Shown: positions 17,855 to 27,800 of the stretch, in pieces
Layout: each line of letters opens with the position of its first letter
Position numbering within the stretch: the stretch's first letter is position 1
NCBI GenBank assembly: GCA_024687125.1
Contig: JAILFA010000025.1
Span: 21,692-85,691 of the forward strand
Length of the DNA stretch: 64,000 nucleotides
Source: Lachnospiraceae bacterium
GTDB taxonomy: Bacteria; Bacillota; Clostridia; Lachnospirales; Lachnospiraceae
Direction of reading: 5' to 3'
Made by a program: the position numbers and the translations under genes
The notes under the pieces: generated by a model
Database searches by the model: none
The model's input: only the letters and a program-made list of their open reading frames with translations
What the model was told of the DNA's origin: nothing

Positions 17855-17886
17855 AGATATATCTGCAAACACGGAAAGGGGTAAAA

Positions 17887-18819
17887 ATGAGCGAAGCACA
17901 GGAACGTACCGAAGGCCAGTCCATGAAGGATTTTGAGGGAGAGATCGAGCATTCCTTCCGGAAGATCAGTGAGGGGAACATTCTCACAGGGACCGTGATC
18001 GGCGTGACCGATACCGAGGTCCTCGTCGATATCAAGTACTACACGCAGGGGGTCATCCCGGCTGCCGAATACTCGTCCGATCCGAAGTTTTCCATCCGTC
18101 ACGACGTGAACATCGGAGACGAGATCGAAGCGACCGTCACCAAAACGGACGACGGCCACGGCAATATCCTGCTGTCCAGGAAAAAGGCGAGCGATGTTCT
18201 GGTCTGGGACAGGCTCACGGAGTATAAAAAGAACGCGGCGGAATTCAATGTCCGCGTGGACTCGGCCGTCAAGGGCGGCGTGGTGGCCTTTCTCGAGGAC
18301 ACCCGCGGGTTCATCCCGGCTTCCAAGCTCGCACTCTCTTTTGTCGAAGAGGGCGACCTCGCCTCCTATGTCGGAAAGACCATTAAGGTGCGCGTCGCGG
18401 ACGTGGATGCCGAAAAGAAAAAGCTCATCCTCTCCGCCAAAGAGATCCTCAGGGAGCAGGCGGACAAGGACCGCGCAGCCAAGGTCTCCAATGTCAAGGT
18501 CGGCCTCGTGACCGAGGGCACCGTGGAGAGCATCAAGGATTACGGGGCGTTTGTGGATATCGGCGAAGGACTCTCGGGCCTGCTGCATATCTCCCAGATC
18601 CCTTCGGAAAAGAGACTGCGCTATCCCGGCGATGTGCTCAAGGTCGGTCAGCGCGTCAAGGTCAAGGTCACTCAGATCAAGGACGGAAAGCTGTCGCTGA
18701 GCATGAAGGCGGCGGAGGAGATCCCGCCGGAGGAGGTGAGCGAGGAACTGGCCGAATACAGCAGTGACGGCGAGGCCACGACTTCCCTCGGCGACCTGCT
18801 GAAAAAAGCGGGATTCTGA
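17887..18819 (+). CDS. S1-domain RNA-binding protein (ribosomal protein S1-like)
   Basis: 310 residues with three S1 OB-fold repeats: residues about 22-95 (GNILTGTVIGVTDTEVLVDI), 110-185 and 207-275. The last is the most typical, with EGTVESIKDYGAFVDIGEGLSGLLHISQI. Low-GC Gram-positive S1-like proteins of this kind (YpfD-type) bind mRNA; some act in translation and others in stress or sporulation. At three repeats it is shorter than the six-repeat proteobacterial S1. AAAGGGGTAAAA precedes the ATG. It sits between a membrane protein and a hybrid histidine kinase, an unusual place for a translation protein. Acidic tail EEVSEELAEYSSDGEA. Confidence 0.88.
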   Translation: MSEAQERTEGQSMKDFEGEIEHSFRKISEGNILTGTVIGVTDTEVLVDIKYYTQGVIPAAEYSSDPKFSIRHDVNIGDEIEATVTKTDDGHGNILLSRKKASDVLVWDRLTEYKKNAAEFNVRVDSAVKGGVVAFLEDTRGFIPASKLALSFVEEGDLASYVGKTIKVRVADVDAEKKKLILSAKEILREQADKDRAAKVSNVKVGLVTEGTVESIKDYGAFVDIGEGLSGLLHISQIPSEKRLRYPGDVLKVGQRVKVKVTQIKDGKLSLSMKAAEEIPPEEVSEELAEYSSDGEATTSLGDLLKKAGF

Positions 18820-18832
18820 AAGGACAGCCTAA

Positions 18833-21376
18833 GTGATTTTTGATTTTCTGCGAGAGCACCAGCTGAATATCATGCTGTCGCTGAGCAGCATCTGCTACGC
18901 GATCGTCTTCTTTATCATCATCACGAGGGCCATGCCCAGAGCGCGCAAGGTCGCTCTGATCATGACCGAAGCCGGCGCCGCGCTGCTGCTTACTTTTGAC
19001 CGGCTTGCCTACATCTATCGAGGGGACGTGAGCACGCTCGGGTGGTGGATGGTCAGGATCAGCAATTTCTTAGTCTTTTTCCTGACGCTCATTACCATGT
19101 TCGGTTTCAATCTGTATATCACGGACGTGCTGAAACGGGAGGGCGGACTTACCCGTGTCCCAAGACGTCTGAACTTTATCAACGCGGTGCTGCTGATCGG
19201 CGAACTGCTGATCATCGCCAATCTGTTCACGGGCATCCTGTATACGTTTGACGAAACGAATCATTATCAGCGCTCGGCCGGTTATCCCATCAGCTTTGTC
19301 ATCCCGCTGATCGCCCTGGTGATCGAACTGTCAGCCGCCATACAGATGGGCAGGGCCATCAGCCGCGTGATGCTGATCCCGCTGATCCTGTTCACGACCG
19401 TCCCGGTCCTGGCGGCCGCGGTGCAGCTGTTTTCCTATGGCCTGTCGCTGACAAACATCGCGGTCGTCGGCGTGGAGATCATCCTGTACGTCTTCGTGGT
19501 GCTGGACATGAATGCCGCCAAGGAAGCCAAGGAGGAAGCGGAATACGAGAACCAGGCGAAATCCGCCTTTCTCGCGAACATGTCCCATGAGATCCGCACA
19601 CCGATCAACGCTGTGCTCGGAATGAACGAGATGATCCTGCGCGAGAGTACGGATACGAGCATCCGTGAGTATGCCGGCAGCATCAGTACCGCGGGTCATA
19701 CCCTTCTGGGCCTCATCAACGACATCCTTGATTTCTCCAAGATCGAAGCGGGCAAGATGGAGATCCTCCCGGTGGATTACGATATCTCCTCCGTCATCGG
19801 CGATCTGGTCAACATGATCCGGACGCGGGCTGACAACAAGGGGCTGGAACTGATCCTCGATTTCGATGAGACGCTCCCCGGGATGCTGCGCGGTGATGAG
19901 ATCCGCATCAAGCAGGTCATCACCAACATCCTGACCAACGCCGTAAAGTACACGGAAAAGGGCAGTGTCACATTCCATATCGGTTACCAGCGGATCCCGG
20001 AGGAGAGCGATCAGGTCATCCTTGACGTGTCCGTCAGCGATACCGGGATCGGTATCAAACCGGAGGATATGAGCAAACTGTTCTCCGAGTTTGACCGCAT
20101 CGAGGAAAAGCGCAACCGCAATGTTGAAGGCACGGGCCTGGGAATGAACATCACCAAGCGGCTGCTGGAGATGATGGACAGCCGTCTCGAGGTGCAGAGT
20201 GTCTACGGGGAGGGATCGACGTTCCGGTTCTGCCTGAAGCAGAAGGTCGTCAAGTGGGAACCGCTCGGCGATTATGAAAAAGCCTATCGCAAAGCGCTCG
20301 CCGGACAGGGCAGCTATCGGGAAAAATTCACCGCCCCGAAGGCCTGCGCCCTGGTGATCGATGACAATCCCATGAACCTGCTCGTGTTCAAAAACCTGAT
20401 CAAACAGACGCGGGTGCAGGTGGAAACCGCCGAAGACGGTGACACGGGACTGGCGATGACGAGGAAAAAGAAATATGACCTCATCTACATGGATCACCTG
20501 ATGCCCGGCAAGGACGGGATCGAGACGCTGCGGGAACTGAAGCAGGAGACGGAGAATCCGAATGCGCACACGCCGGTGATCTGCCTGACGGCGAACGCCA
20601 TCTCCGGCGCGCGCGATGAGTATATCGCTGCAGGCTTTGACGATTATCTCACGAAACCGATCGACCCCAACCACCTGGAAAACATGATGCTCGAGCTGCT
20701 CCCCGGAGAACTGATCGAGCCTGCGGGTGAGGAGGACAGAACGTCCCCCGGTACGGCCGCCGCGTCTTCTGACAGTCTGTCCGATGGTATTCCGGAGGAA
20801 CTCGCTGCCCTTAAGGGGCAGGAGCTCATCGATATCGCGGCGGGACTTAGGAACAACGGATCGGCAGAGGCTTATCTTTCCACCCTGGAGATCTACCGCG
20901 GGTCATACGACGACAAGGCGCGGGAGCTAGACGGTGCCCTTGCCGGGGAGGACTATCAGAACTATACGATCAAGGTGCACGCGCTCAAGAGCTCGCTGCG
21001 GATCATCGGAGCCGCCGGGCTCGGCGAGGAGGCCCAGAAGCTCGAGGATGCCGGAAAAGCCGGTGATCATGCCTATATTCATGAGCAGCACGCCGGTTTT
21101 CTGTCCCGCTGCGAGAGCCTGAAGCAGTCGGTTGATACCGTTTTTGCCGGAGAGGGCGGCGATGCGGACAGACCGGAAGCGGACGCGCAGCTGATGGCGG
21201 ATGTGTACAGCGAGATCAAAAGCGCGGCCGAACAGATGGACTGTGATACGATCGAGGCGATCCTCGCGGAGATGTCCGCATATTCTGTTCCGCAGGAGGA
21301 GACAGAGCGCTGGGACCGCGTTCGAAAAGCAGCGGACGCTCTGGACTATGAAGGAATCCTTGCAGTATTATCATAA
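18833..21376 (+). CDS. Hybrid sensor histidine kinase with receiver and HPt domains
   Basis: 847 residues from a GTG preceded by AAAGGA. The N-terminal 230 residues form about seven membrane helices, a 7TM-type sensor. A dimerisation domain follows with phospho-acceptor H251 in MSHEIRTPINAV, then an HATPase with NILTNAVKYT, DTGIGI and GTGLGMNI motifs. The receiver domain has DDNPMN and phospho-acceptor D554 in YMDHLMPGKDG. The HPt domain carries H716 in VHALKSSLR. It is a complete phosphorelay in one chain, but no DNA-binding response regulator is nearby. The gene starts 13 bases after the S1-protein gene. Confidence 0.95.
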   Translation: MIFDFLREHQLNIMLSLSSICYAIVFFIIITRAMPRARKVALIMTEAGAALLLTFDRLAYIYRGDVSTLGWWMVRISNFLVFFLTLITMFGFNLYITDVLKREGGLTRVPRRLNFINAVLLIGELLIIANLFTGILYTFDETNHYQRSAGYPISFVIPLIALVIELSAAIQMGRAISRVMLIPLILFTTVPVLAAAVQLFSYGLSLTNIAVVGVEIILYVFVVLDMNAAKEAKEEAEYENQAKSAFLANMSHEIRTPINAVLGMNEMILRESTDTSIREYAGSISTAGHTLLGLINDILDFSKIEAGKMEILPVDYDISSVIGDLVNMIRTRADNKGLELILDFDETLPGMLRGDEIRIKQVITNILTNAVKYTEKGSVTFHIGYQRIPEESDQVILDVSVSDTGIGIKPEDMSKLFSEFDRIEEKRNRNVEGTGLGMNITKRLLEMMDSRLEVQSVYGEGSTFRFCLKQKVVKWEPLGDYEKAYRKALAGQGSYREKFTAPKACALVIDDNPMNLLVFKNLIKQTRVQVETAEDGDTGLAMTRKKKYDLIYMDHLMPGKDGIETLRELKQETENPNAHTPVICLTANAISGARDEYIAAGFDDYLTKPIDPNHLENMMLELLPGELIEPAGEEDRTSPGTAAASSDSLSDGIPEELAALKGQELIDIAAGLRNNGSAEAYLSTLEIYRGSYDDKARELDGALAGEDYQNYTIKVHALKSSLRIIGAAGLGEEAQKLEDAGKAGDHAYIHEQHAGFLSRCESLKQSVDTVFAGEGGDADRPEADAQLMADVYSEIKSAAEQMDCDTIEAILAEMSAYSVPQEETERWDRVRKAADALDYEGILAVLS

Positions 21377-21388
21377 AAATGCTATGAT
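21360..21388 (+). promoter_or_regulatory. Promoter of the GNAT/coiled-coil locus
   Basis: TTGCAG (21360-21365) and TATGAT (21383-21388) are exactly 17 bp apart. They overlap the end of the kinase gene and lie 64 bases before the next start. This separates the 21.4-31 kb locus from the upstream operon. Confidence 0.6.
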
Positions 21389-21451
21389 TTTTCCATAAGA
21401 TATCTTCAAAGCAGCGTACTGAGTTGATCACCTGTCTGAAGGAAACACCGG

Positions 21452-24004
21452 ATGTTTTTTGAGGCATTGATCGATCCGAACAATCTGGAATCTCTTGGCG
21501 GATTTATCCCGCCGGTCTACCGGGAAGCGATCCTGGATGAGGAACTGCGCGGCGTCGCCGTGTATGACGGGATCCTCGCGGATGACAGATTGGTGGGCGT
21601 TGTTCTTTTCCGGGAGTGTTATCAGTGGCAGCGGATCGAATGGGTGTCGCTGAGCAGCAGATATTCGATGCCGGAGTACGGCTCCACGCTCATTCGGATG
21701 CGCTGCAACGCCGTAGCGGCGGCCGCAAAGCTCTACGGGACGTTCGCCGACTGCACGGAAGGCGACGATATCTTTTCGGCATATCTCAAAGACGCAGGCT
21801 TTACCTTTTCCGATTCCAAGAGTGAGATCTATTCTTTTACGGCAGATCAGATCAAGTCCGGAGACATCATCGGAAAGCCGTTCGAGGAGACTGTCAGCAG
21901 TCTCGGCGATCTGACCGACGACGAGCTGCAGGCTGTGGCCCGTTATATGGCCCGCGGCAGGAAGATCCTGCCGGTCCCGAAGACGATCTTCTGGGACCGC
22001 TATGAGCCGGATCTGAGCGCTGTCTGTTACGATGACGGCATGATCTGCGGTCTGCTCCTATGCAGGCAGGACGCAGGCGATCTGTATTCCGATTATTTCC
22101 GTGCCGATTCGGCAGGGAGCCTTAAGGCCCTTCTGACCCACGGCCACACTGCATTGATGAATCTCTACGGAGAAGCGCAGCCGGTCGTGGTCACCGCGTT
22201 TACCAGGAATACCGCGGAACTCGTCGAAAAACTGGTGCCTGACGCGAACCGCGCGGTCATCAAAAAGGCGCTCTGTCCCTGTCATACGATCCTGAAAAAT
22301 GTCACGCTCGACAAAACAGTCTCCCTGCTTTTCCCTCCTGCACAGGAAAAGAAGCAGGAGGAAAGCTCCGCTGCGGGCGCGCAGCCTGCATCCGCGGCTT
22401 TTCTGCTCCGTACGTCCGATTCCGCACTCGCAAAGCTGAAGAAAAAAGAGAATAAGAACGCGGACGCGCTCACGGAAGCACTGGGACTGGGCGCGGCTGT
22501 TGTGACGGCTGACGCGGCGCATACGGCGCGGCGCACGGGGATCTCGGCGGAACTGTCGGAGTTCGGTGATGCCAGGAGGCGTGAAGAGATCGCTCATCGC
22601 AAGTGGGAGCGCATGGAACGCACAGTCCTCCCCGATCAGAAGACCATTCGCGAGACAGACAGCCTGTTCATCGCGGAAAGTGCCGCTGTGCTGTACAACA
22701 GCGGTCAGGCGCAGCCCAAAGAACCCGACGGTTCGGAATTTACACCGTATCCCGCGGCCCTAAGCAGCGGAGACTGTCCGTGGATCGGGATCGCTTCCGT
22801 TCTGGCTACCCGTGATCTGATCGTCAGGGATAAAACCGGCGAACTCTCCCCTGCCGAGGAGGCACATGCCAGATATGAGGTAGAGCTCGCCGCCAGGATC
22901 GACAGGCTCGAGGAATGCTTTTTCGGCGCCAACGGGATCAACAGGGTAAACTGGAAAAAAGAGATCAGCGAGGATAAGGCCGCGGCTTATCGCAAAAAGC
23001 TTCCGGTGCTCATCGCGGAATACCGTGGTCTCGTCATGAACAAAAACCGCCGGATTGCTTTCATGATGGAGCGCCTTCTGACCGATGAACCGGCATTCAA
23101 GACCGCCCTGGACAGGCGGTCCGCTGCTTCGGCGGAGGAAGCGGACAGCGCTTTCCGGGAGGATAAGAAGCGGTATTCCGGCAAAGGTGCGGACCGGGAG
23201 AACAACAGGATCATCGGAGAGGTGATCAGTGAGCGCGACAAGATGCGCCGCAGTTATTTCAAGATCCGGGACTCCGCTGAAGCCGCCGCGGAATCCGGAC
23301 TGCTGGGGGAATATGAGGCGGAGCTGGATGCGGCACATGGGACAGAGATGGGGATCCAGCGCTTTTACCTGCACTGCGGCGAGAGTTACCTGGAGCAGCT
23401 CACCGGCGGAGAAAAAGCCGGCGGCATCGAGGGGTTCTTTATCCGCAGGCATTACGGCGGTTCAGCCGGCGGCATCGATCCGGAGCGGCCGATCATCCGG
23501 CAGGCGGGCCTTCTGTCCGCGGATTTCAAAAAACTCTCTGCCTGGGATTATGACAATAAAGGCATTCTGTGCGCGTGGAGCGCATGGGCGGAGCGGATGG
23601 GCGTCATACAGGATGCCGCGCCTGTAACGGAAAGTGATGAGAGCGTCAGAGACGCCTATGAGCAGCTGATGAAGATGAAGGAAGAGCATCCGGCACTGTT
23701 TGACAGGCTGGGGTGTTTCAATTTCCTGCAGGATATCCCGGCCATGTTTGAGATCTTTTCTCTCGCGGGACGTCTTCTGGAAGCGGGGATCGGCCTGCTT
23801 TCCAGGGAAGAGGTACTGGAGGTGACCGCCGTGTTCCGGACACTCCAGCGAAGAGCCGTGTACATTGACGCGATTGCGGAAAAGTCCTTCCGTGAGGCCG
23901 CGGGAATGCAGACGGATATCGCGCAGACCTCCTATGCGGAGGTGCTCCGGGAACTCAGACGGACAAGAGATACCAGGGACAGGAAAGAACGGACGAAAAA
24001 ATGA
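21452..24004 (+). CDS. Large protein with GNAT-like N-terminal half and helical C-terminus, function unknown
   Basis: 850 residues. The first 280 residues read like two consecutive acetyltransferase-type half domains (an LVGVVLFRE strand, then EYGSTLIRMRCNAVAAAAKLYG; later GMICGLLLCRQ and ALMNLYGEAQPVVVTAF), similar in organisation to the next gene, but without an obvious acetyl-CoA P-loop. Residues about 300-850 are mostly helical and charged, with several Ala/Glu/Arg-rich stretches; no known family is recognised. The ATG has GAAGGAAACACCGG before it. The stop overlaps the start of the following GNAT gene (ATGA), implying coupled translation. It opens a five- to seven-gene locus built around the 1382-residue protein. 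Confidence 0.8.
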   Translation: MFFEALIDPNNLESLGGFIPPVYREAILDEELRGVAVYDGILADDRLVGVVLFRECYQWQRIEWVSLSSRYSMPEYGSTLIRMRCNAVAAAAKLYGTFADCTEGDDIFSAYLKDAGFTFSDSKSEIYSFTADQIKSGDIIGKPFEETVSSLGDLTDDELQAVARYMARGRKILPVPKTIFWDRYEPDLSAVCYDDGMICGLLLCRQDAGDLYSDYFRADSAGSLKALLTHGHTALMNLYGEAQPVVVTAFTRNTAELVEKLVPDANRAVIKKALCPCHTILKNVTLDKTVSLLFPPAQEKKQEESSAAGAQPASAAFLLRTSDSALAKLKKKENKNADALTEALGLGAAVVTADAAHTARRTGISAELSEFGDARRREEIAHRKWERMERTVLPDQKTIRETDSLFIAESAAVLYNSGQAQPKEPDGSEFTPYPAALSSGDCPWIGIASVLATRDLIVRDKTGELSPAEEAHARYEVELAARIDRLEECFFGANGINRVNWKKEISEDKAAAYRKKLPVLIAEYRGLVMNKNRRIAFMMERLLTDEPAFKTALDRRSAASAEEADSAFREDKKRYSGKGADRENNRIIGEVISERDKMRRSYFKIRDSAEAAAESGLLGEYEAELDAAHGTEMGIQRFYLHCGESYLEQLTGGEKAGGIEGFFIRRHYGGSAGGIDPERPIIRQAGLLSADFKKLSAWDYDNKGILCAWSAWAERMGVIQDAAPVTESDESVRDAYEQLMKMKEEHPALFDRLGCFNFLQDIPAMFEIFSLAGRLLEAGIGLLSREEVLEVTAVFRTLQRRAVYIDAIAEKSFREAAGMQTDIAQTSYAEVLRELRRTRDTRDRKERTKK

Positions 24005-24852
24005 CGCTGACAAGGATCACAGAGGAGAATATCAGATGTTTCTACGGCCTGCTGGGCCCCTGGTGGGATGATAAAGCCCCCTCGGACGTCCTGATCGGCG
24101 GCGTGGACGATGACGGTGACGCCGTGAGCGCCTGCTCCCTGTCGGTGAGCGGCCTGACGGTCGTGATCAACTTCTTTGCCGTATCGCCCTCGCTCCAGCG
24201 GATCGGAATCGGCAGGAACTTCCTGATCGAGGTCTGCATGTATGTTCTGAAGACCGGCTTTCAGAAGATCGAGAGCATCTATTTCAAGGAGGGCGACGAG
24301 GAACTTGTTTGGGAGGAGTTCCTTAAGGATGCGAATTTCCATGTAGAAAAGTTCGGCGTGATCCGGAATTATTATTCCTTCGAAGAGGTAAAAAAGCTTG
24401 TTCCGACGGACATCGGAGACCTCCCGGACGGCTGTGAGATCGTCAGAGGCGTCGATCACTCTGTGGAGGAAGCGGAAAAGATCCTTGCCATGGCGGAGGC
24501 GGCCGAGGAAAAGGGGGCTTATGTCAATGCGGACAGCATCTTTTCTGAGGATAACCGGTACGGCGGGGTACTGTATGAGGACGGAGAGGCCGTCGCGGCG
24601 CTCTCTGCCGTGCCCTTCGAAGGCAATATCCGGATCGAGACTATCCTCGTGGATCCGCGCAGGACAAAGAATGTCCGTTATCTGATGGCGTATATGATGA
24701 AGCAGGCCGAGGGCGAGAGAACCTGTCCTGCACAGATCTGCATCGAGTCACCGACAGACGAGTTTTCCATGAAACTGCTGAAACTATACACCAAAGCCGC
24801 GCCTGCGGCTGCAAGAGAAGAACAGGCCTATCGGGCCTGGCTGGAGGTGTGA
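24001..24852 (+). CDS. GNAT-like acetyltransferase-fold protein
   Basis: 283 residues. The N-terminal half has a GNAT core: LTVVINFFAVSPSLQRIGIGRNFLIEVC gives the strand-4 region and the R/Q-x-x-G-x-G/A acetyl-CoA loop as QRIGIGRN. The C-terminal half repeats the fold in degenerate form (GGVLYEDGEAVAALSAVPF, then IRIETILVDPRRTKNVRYLMAYMM). This resembles the two-lobed layout of the upstream 850-residue protein. The substrate is unknown. It overlaps the previous gene by four bases and is followed after one base by the large coiled-coil gene, so the three are translated together. Confidence 0.8.
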   Translation: MTLTRITEENIRCFYGLLGPWWDDKAPSDVLIGGVDDDGDAVSACSLSVSGLTVVINFFAVSPSLQRIGIGRNFLIEVCMYVLKTGFQKIESIYFKEGDEELVWEEFLKDANFHVEKFGVIRNYYSFEEVKKLVPTDIGDLPDGCEIVRGVDHSVEEAEKILAMAEAAEEKGAYVNADSIFSEDNRYGGVLYEDGEAVAALSAVPFEGNIRIETILVDPRRTKNVRYLMAYMMKQAEGERTCPAQICIESPTDEFSMKLLKLYTKAAPAAAREEQAYRAWLEV

Positions 24853-24853
24853 G

Positions 24854-27800
24854 ATGCCGGGCGGAAGTGGTGGAGCAAGCGCAACTCTGAACAGACAGAG
24901 CATGGCGCCGGCAGTCAGCTCGCAGCTGACGGAAGAAGAAAAAGCAAGGAAACAGGCAGAATCGCTGGCTCAGGCCAGGATGCAGATGGATGCCTGGCGG
25001 CAGAGCACGGCCCCCGCTTCCTCGCCGGGCTCTCAGGGATCGGGGGGATCGACGGCGCCCGGAACTTCCGCGGCGGCACCGACCAACATCTCCATGGTAC
25101 GGACGCTTGAGACAGGCCTTGGCCTTTATGTCCCCAGGAATCAGGCAGACGCTCTGCCGGCTTATACATTTGGCGACAAAAAGGTCTCAAGGCTGTATTC
25201 TTCCCGAGAAAAAGGGTATCACAGACCCGAACACGCGGCGGAGAGAATGCATCAGCATGTGGAGCGTTTCCTTGCAAGCAGCGAGATCACGGATCAGCAT
25301 GTAGCGCAGGCGGCAGCCACCTGCCTGCAGACCAGTATGCTCAAATCCCTTAAGGATGAATCCAAGATCGCGAGTACCGGTGCGGACGCAGATACAGCTC
25401 AGTGGCTGGAGGTGCTCGATAAGCTCTCAGGTGACCTGTCTGCCCAGGACATTGAGGGGATCCTGGAAGATCACAAGCAGATCCTGTTTCAGAGCATGGC
25501 GCCTCAGGAGCAGGAAAAACTCAGGGCTTACTGTAAACAATTCCCGTATGCCGCAAAGACACTCCTCATGGAAGAAATGGCCGGCCATCTGGAGGGAAAG
25601 CTGAAATCTACGGAAACGATCGACCACGGGCTGGCCGAGCGGATCCAGGGACTGAAGAAAAACCTGAAACCCCTGTGCGATGTACTCAGGCAGTCGCAGG
25701 ATTATAAGAGTGTGGTCGGGGATACCGGTGATTCTTCTGATATCGGAGGGGTCGCCGAACGGATGACGGAGGCCGCCAGGAAACGCATCCGTGAACTCGG
25801 AACAGCCGGCCAGACCATGCGGGAGTATATTGAGAAATCCGATCTGGAAAGCATTGATATGAAGCTTGGCAAGTATCGCGCGATGCTGCAGCTCTACGAG
25901 ACCGAGCTCAGAGGATTCAGAGAGGCGCATCCGGCAGGACAGACACTTTCTGAGGAGGACAAGGAACTGGATGAGATCGTCACGAAGTATCTGGCTGATC
26001 TGGATGAACTGCAGGATTTTGAATCCTTTGAAGGCTTGACTGACGAGAAAAAGGCAAGCATCAGAAGGGCTTTCGGGTTTGATGATGTGACCGTAAGGAG
26101 GGAGACGTTCTTCCAGTCTCTCGACCAGACGATAGATTCCGTCACGCAGGTGGTGACGAGGCCGGTCCAGCTCACCGGTGAGGCACAGGAGGAAAAGAAA
26201 AAGAAAAAGGAGGAGCCGAAAGAGGAGACAGAGCTTCTTTATTCTACGAGCACGATCTCTGCCGTCAAGCTCTGCGATCTCTGGGTCTCCAGAAATGCGG
26301 TAAAGACCGCGCAGGGTGATTCCGCCGGCAATTTTGCCCTGGAACTTCTGGAACTTCCGTTCTCAGAGAGGCTGTTTGCGTACTATCTGCTTGAGAATCA
26401 GAAAAGGGAGGATCCCAGTGTTACGGATGCTCTTCTTTCCCAGAACGGATATGTGCCGAATTATGACAAGATCAAAAAAGTCATGGTGGCGACAAGATTC
26501 AAATTTCACAAGAGAATCATCAGTTACTTTAAGGGCAGCAGAGCCGGTATGGCATCCAGAGGACTGGAGAGAAGATTCGCAAATACGGGCGCACTCTATC
26601 TGCACAAGATCGAGGATACTGTCCGTGTGGTGGAGGGAGATTCCGAGCTTGCGGATTTTGTAGAAAAAAGCAGGCAGGAGAGACTGGAGATCATGCGGTT
26701 CGAGCAGGCCGGTGAGAAACTGACCGAGGGGCAGAGGACGCTGGTTGGGCAGATGAAAACCCGTCATCAGGCATATATTGATCTGATGCTGAAGCTGGAT
26801 AAGCAGAGAGCGCTGGTGAAAAAGGGGAAGAAAGACAGTTCGACGGAAGTCGTCGAAGCAAAGCGTGAGGTTCAGGCTGCGATCCGGGCAATGATCGATG
26901 CAAATAAGGCGGTGGGCCGGACGAGCCGGCGCCAGGCACGCAAAAAAAGCAAAGGCGGCACACCGCCGACTCCTCAGGGACCTGAGTTATCGGCGAGTAC
27001 GGATGCACTGCTTTCAAGGAAGGAAGCAAAAGCTGCCATGCTCAGCGAAGGGGATGTCGAACAGAAAGACAGATATTCCCGGATGGAGCTGGGAGGTGAG
27101 GTCACCGAAGCGATCTCCGATCAGGTAGAGTCGGTTGAGGATAAGCTGGGGATGCTCAGCCCGCTGGAAGACTGGGGGGATGTGGGAGACGCGTATGACC
27201 CGGAGCTGACCGCAAAGCTCGGAGCAACTGCCAAGCAATGGGATCTTTCGCCGCTCAACGAGATCACCGGAGCGACGCTTGGTGCGCTGATGGCTACGGA
27301 GAAAGGGTGCAATGCGGTGATCCAGTTTGTCGGGCTGTGCTTCCAGCTTGACCAGATGCGCGCGGAAAGTGACGGCGCGGGCGGAAGCGAACTCGCGGAC
27401 AAGGTTGTCGGCAGTATCATCGAGCTTGTTGATAAACTGAATGATATGGCCGAGGCCGGAGCGGACATGGCGGAAGCAGTTCAGACACTGGATGATCTGG
27501 TCAAGGTGGTGGATGAAGCGACCGAACTGCCGGGGCTGGATGCCGTCGGCTATGTCTTTAACGGTGTGAAGATCCTGGTCGCAGGGGCGCAGATGATCAG
27601 AGCCTCTGTGAATGAGAGCAAACAGAGGGAAGGCGCGAAAGGCGCCATCGAACTGTTGGATCAGGAAATGAAGGATATGAGGCAGGGCAGCGAGAAGCGC
27701 ATGATCGTTGCGATGATAGCGGATCTGAACCGTGATACGGACCAAAACCATACCGCCCTCAGAGCCAATGAATCGGAAACACGGGAAAAGAAGGATGCGT

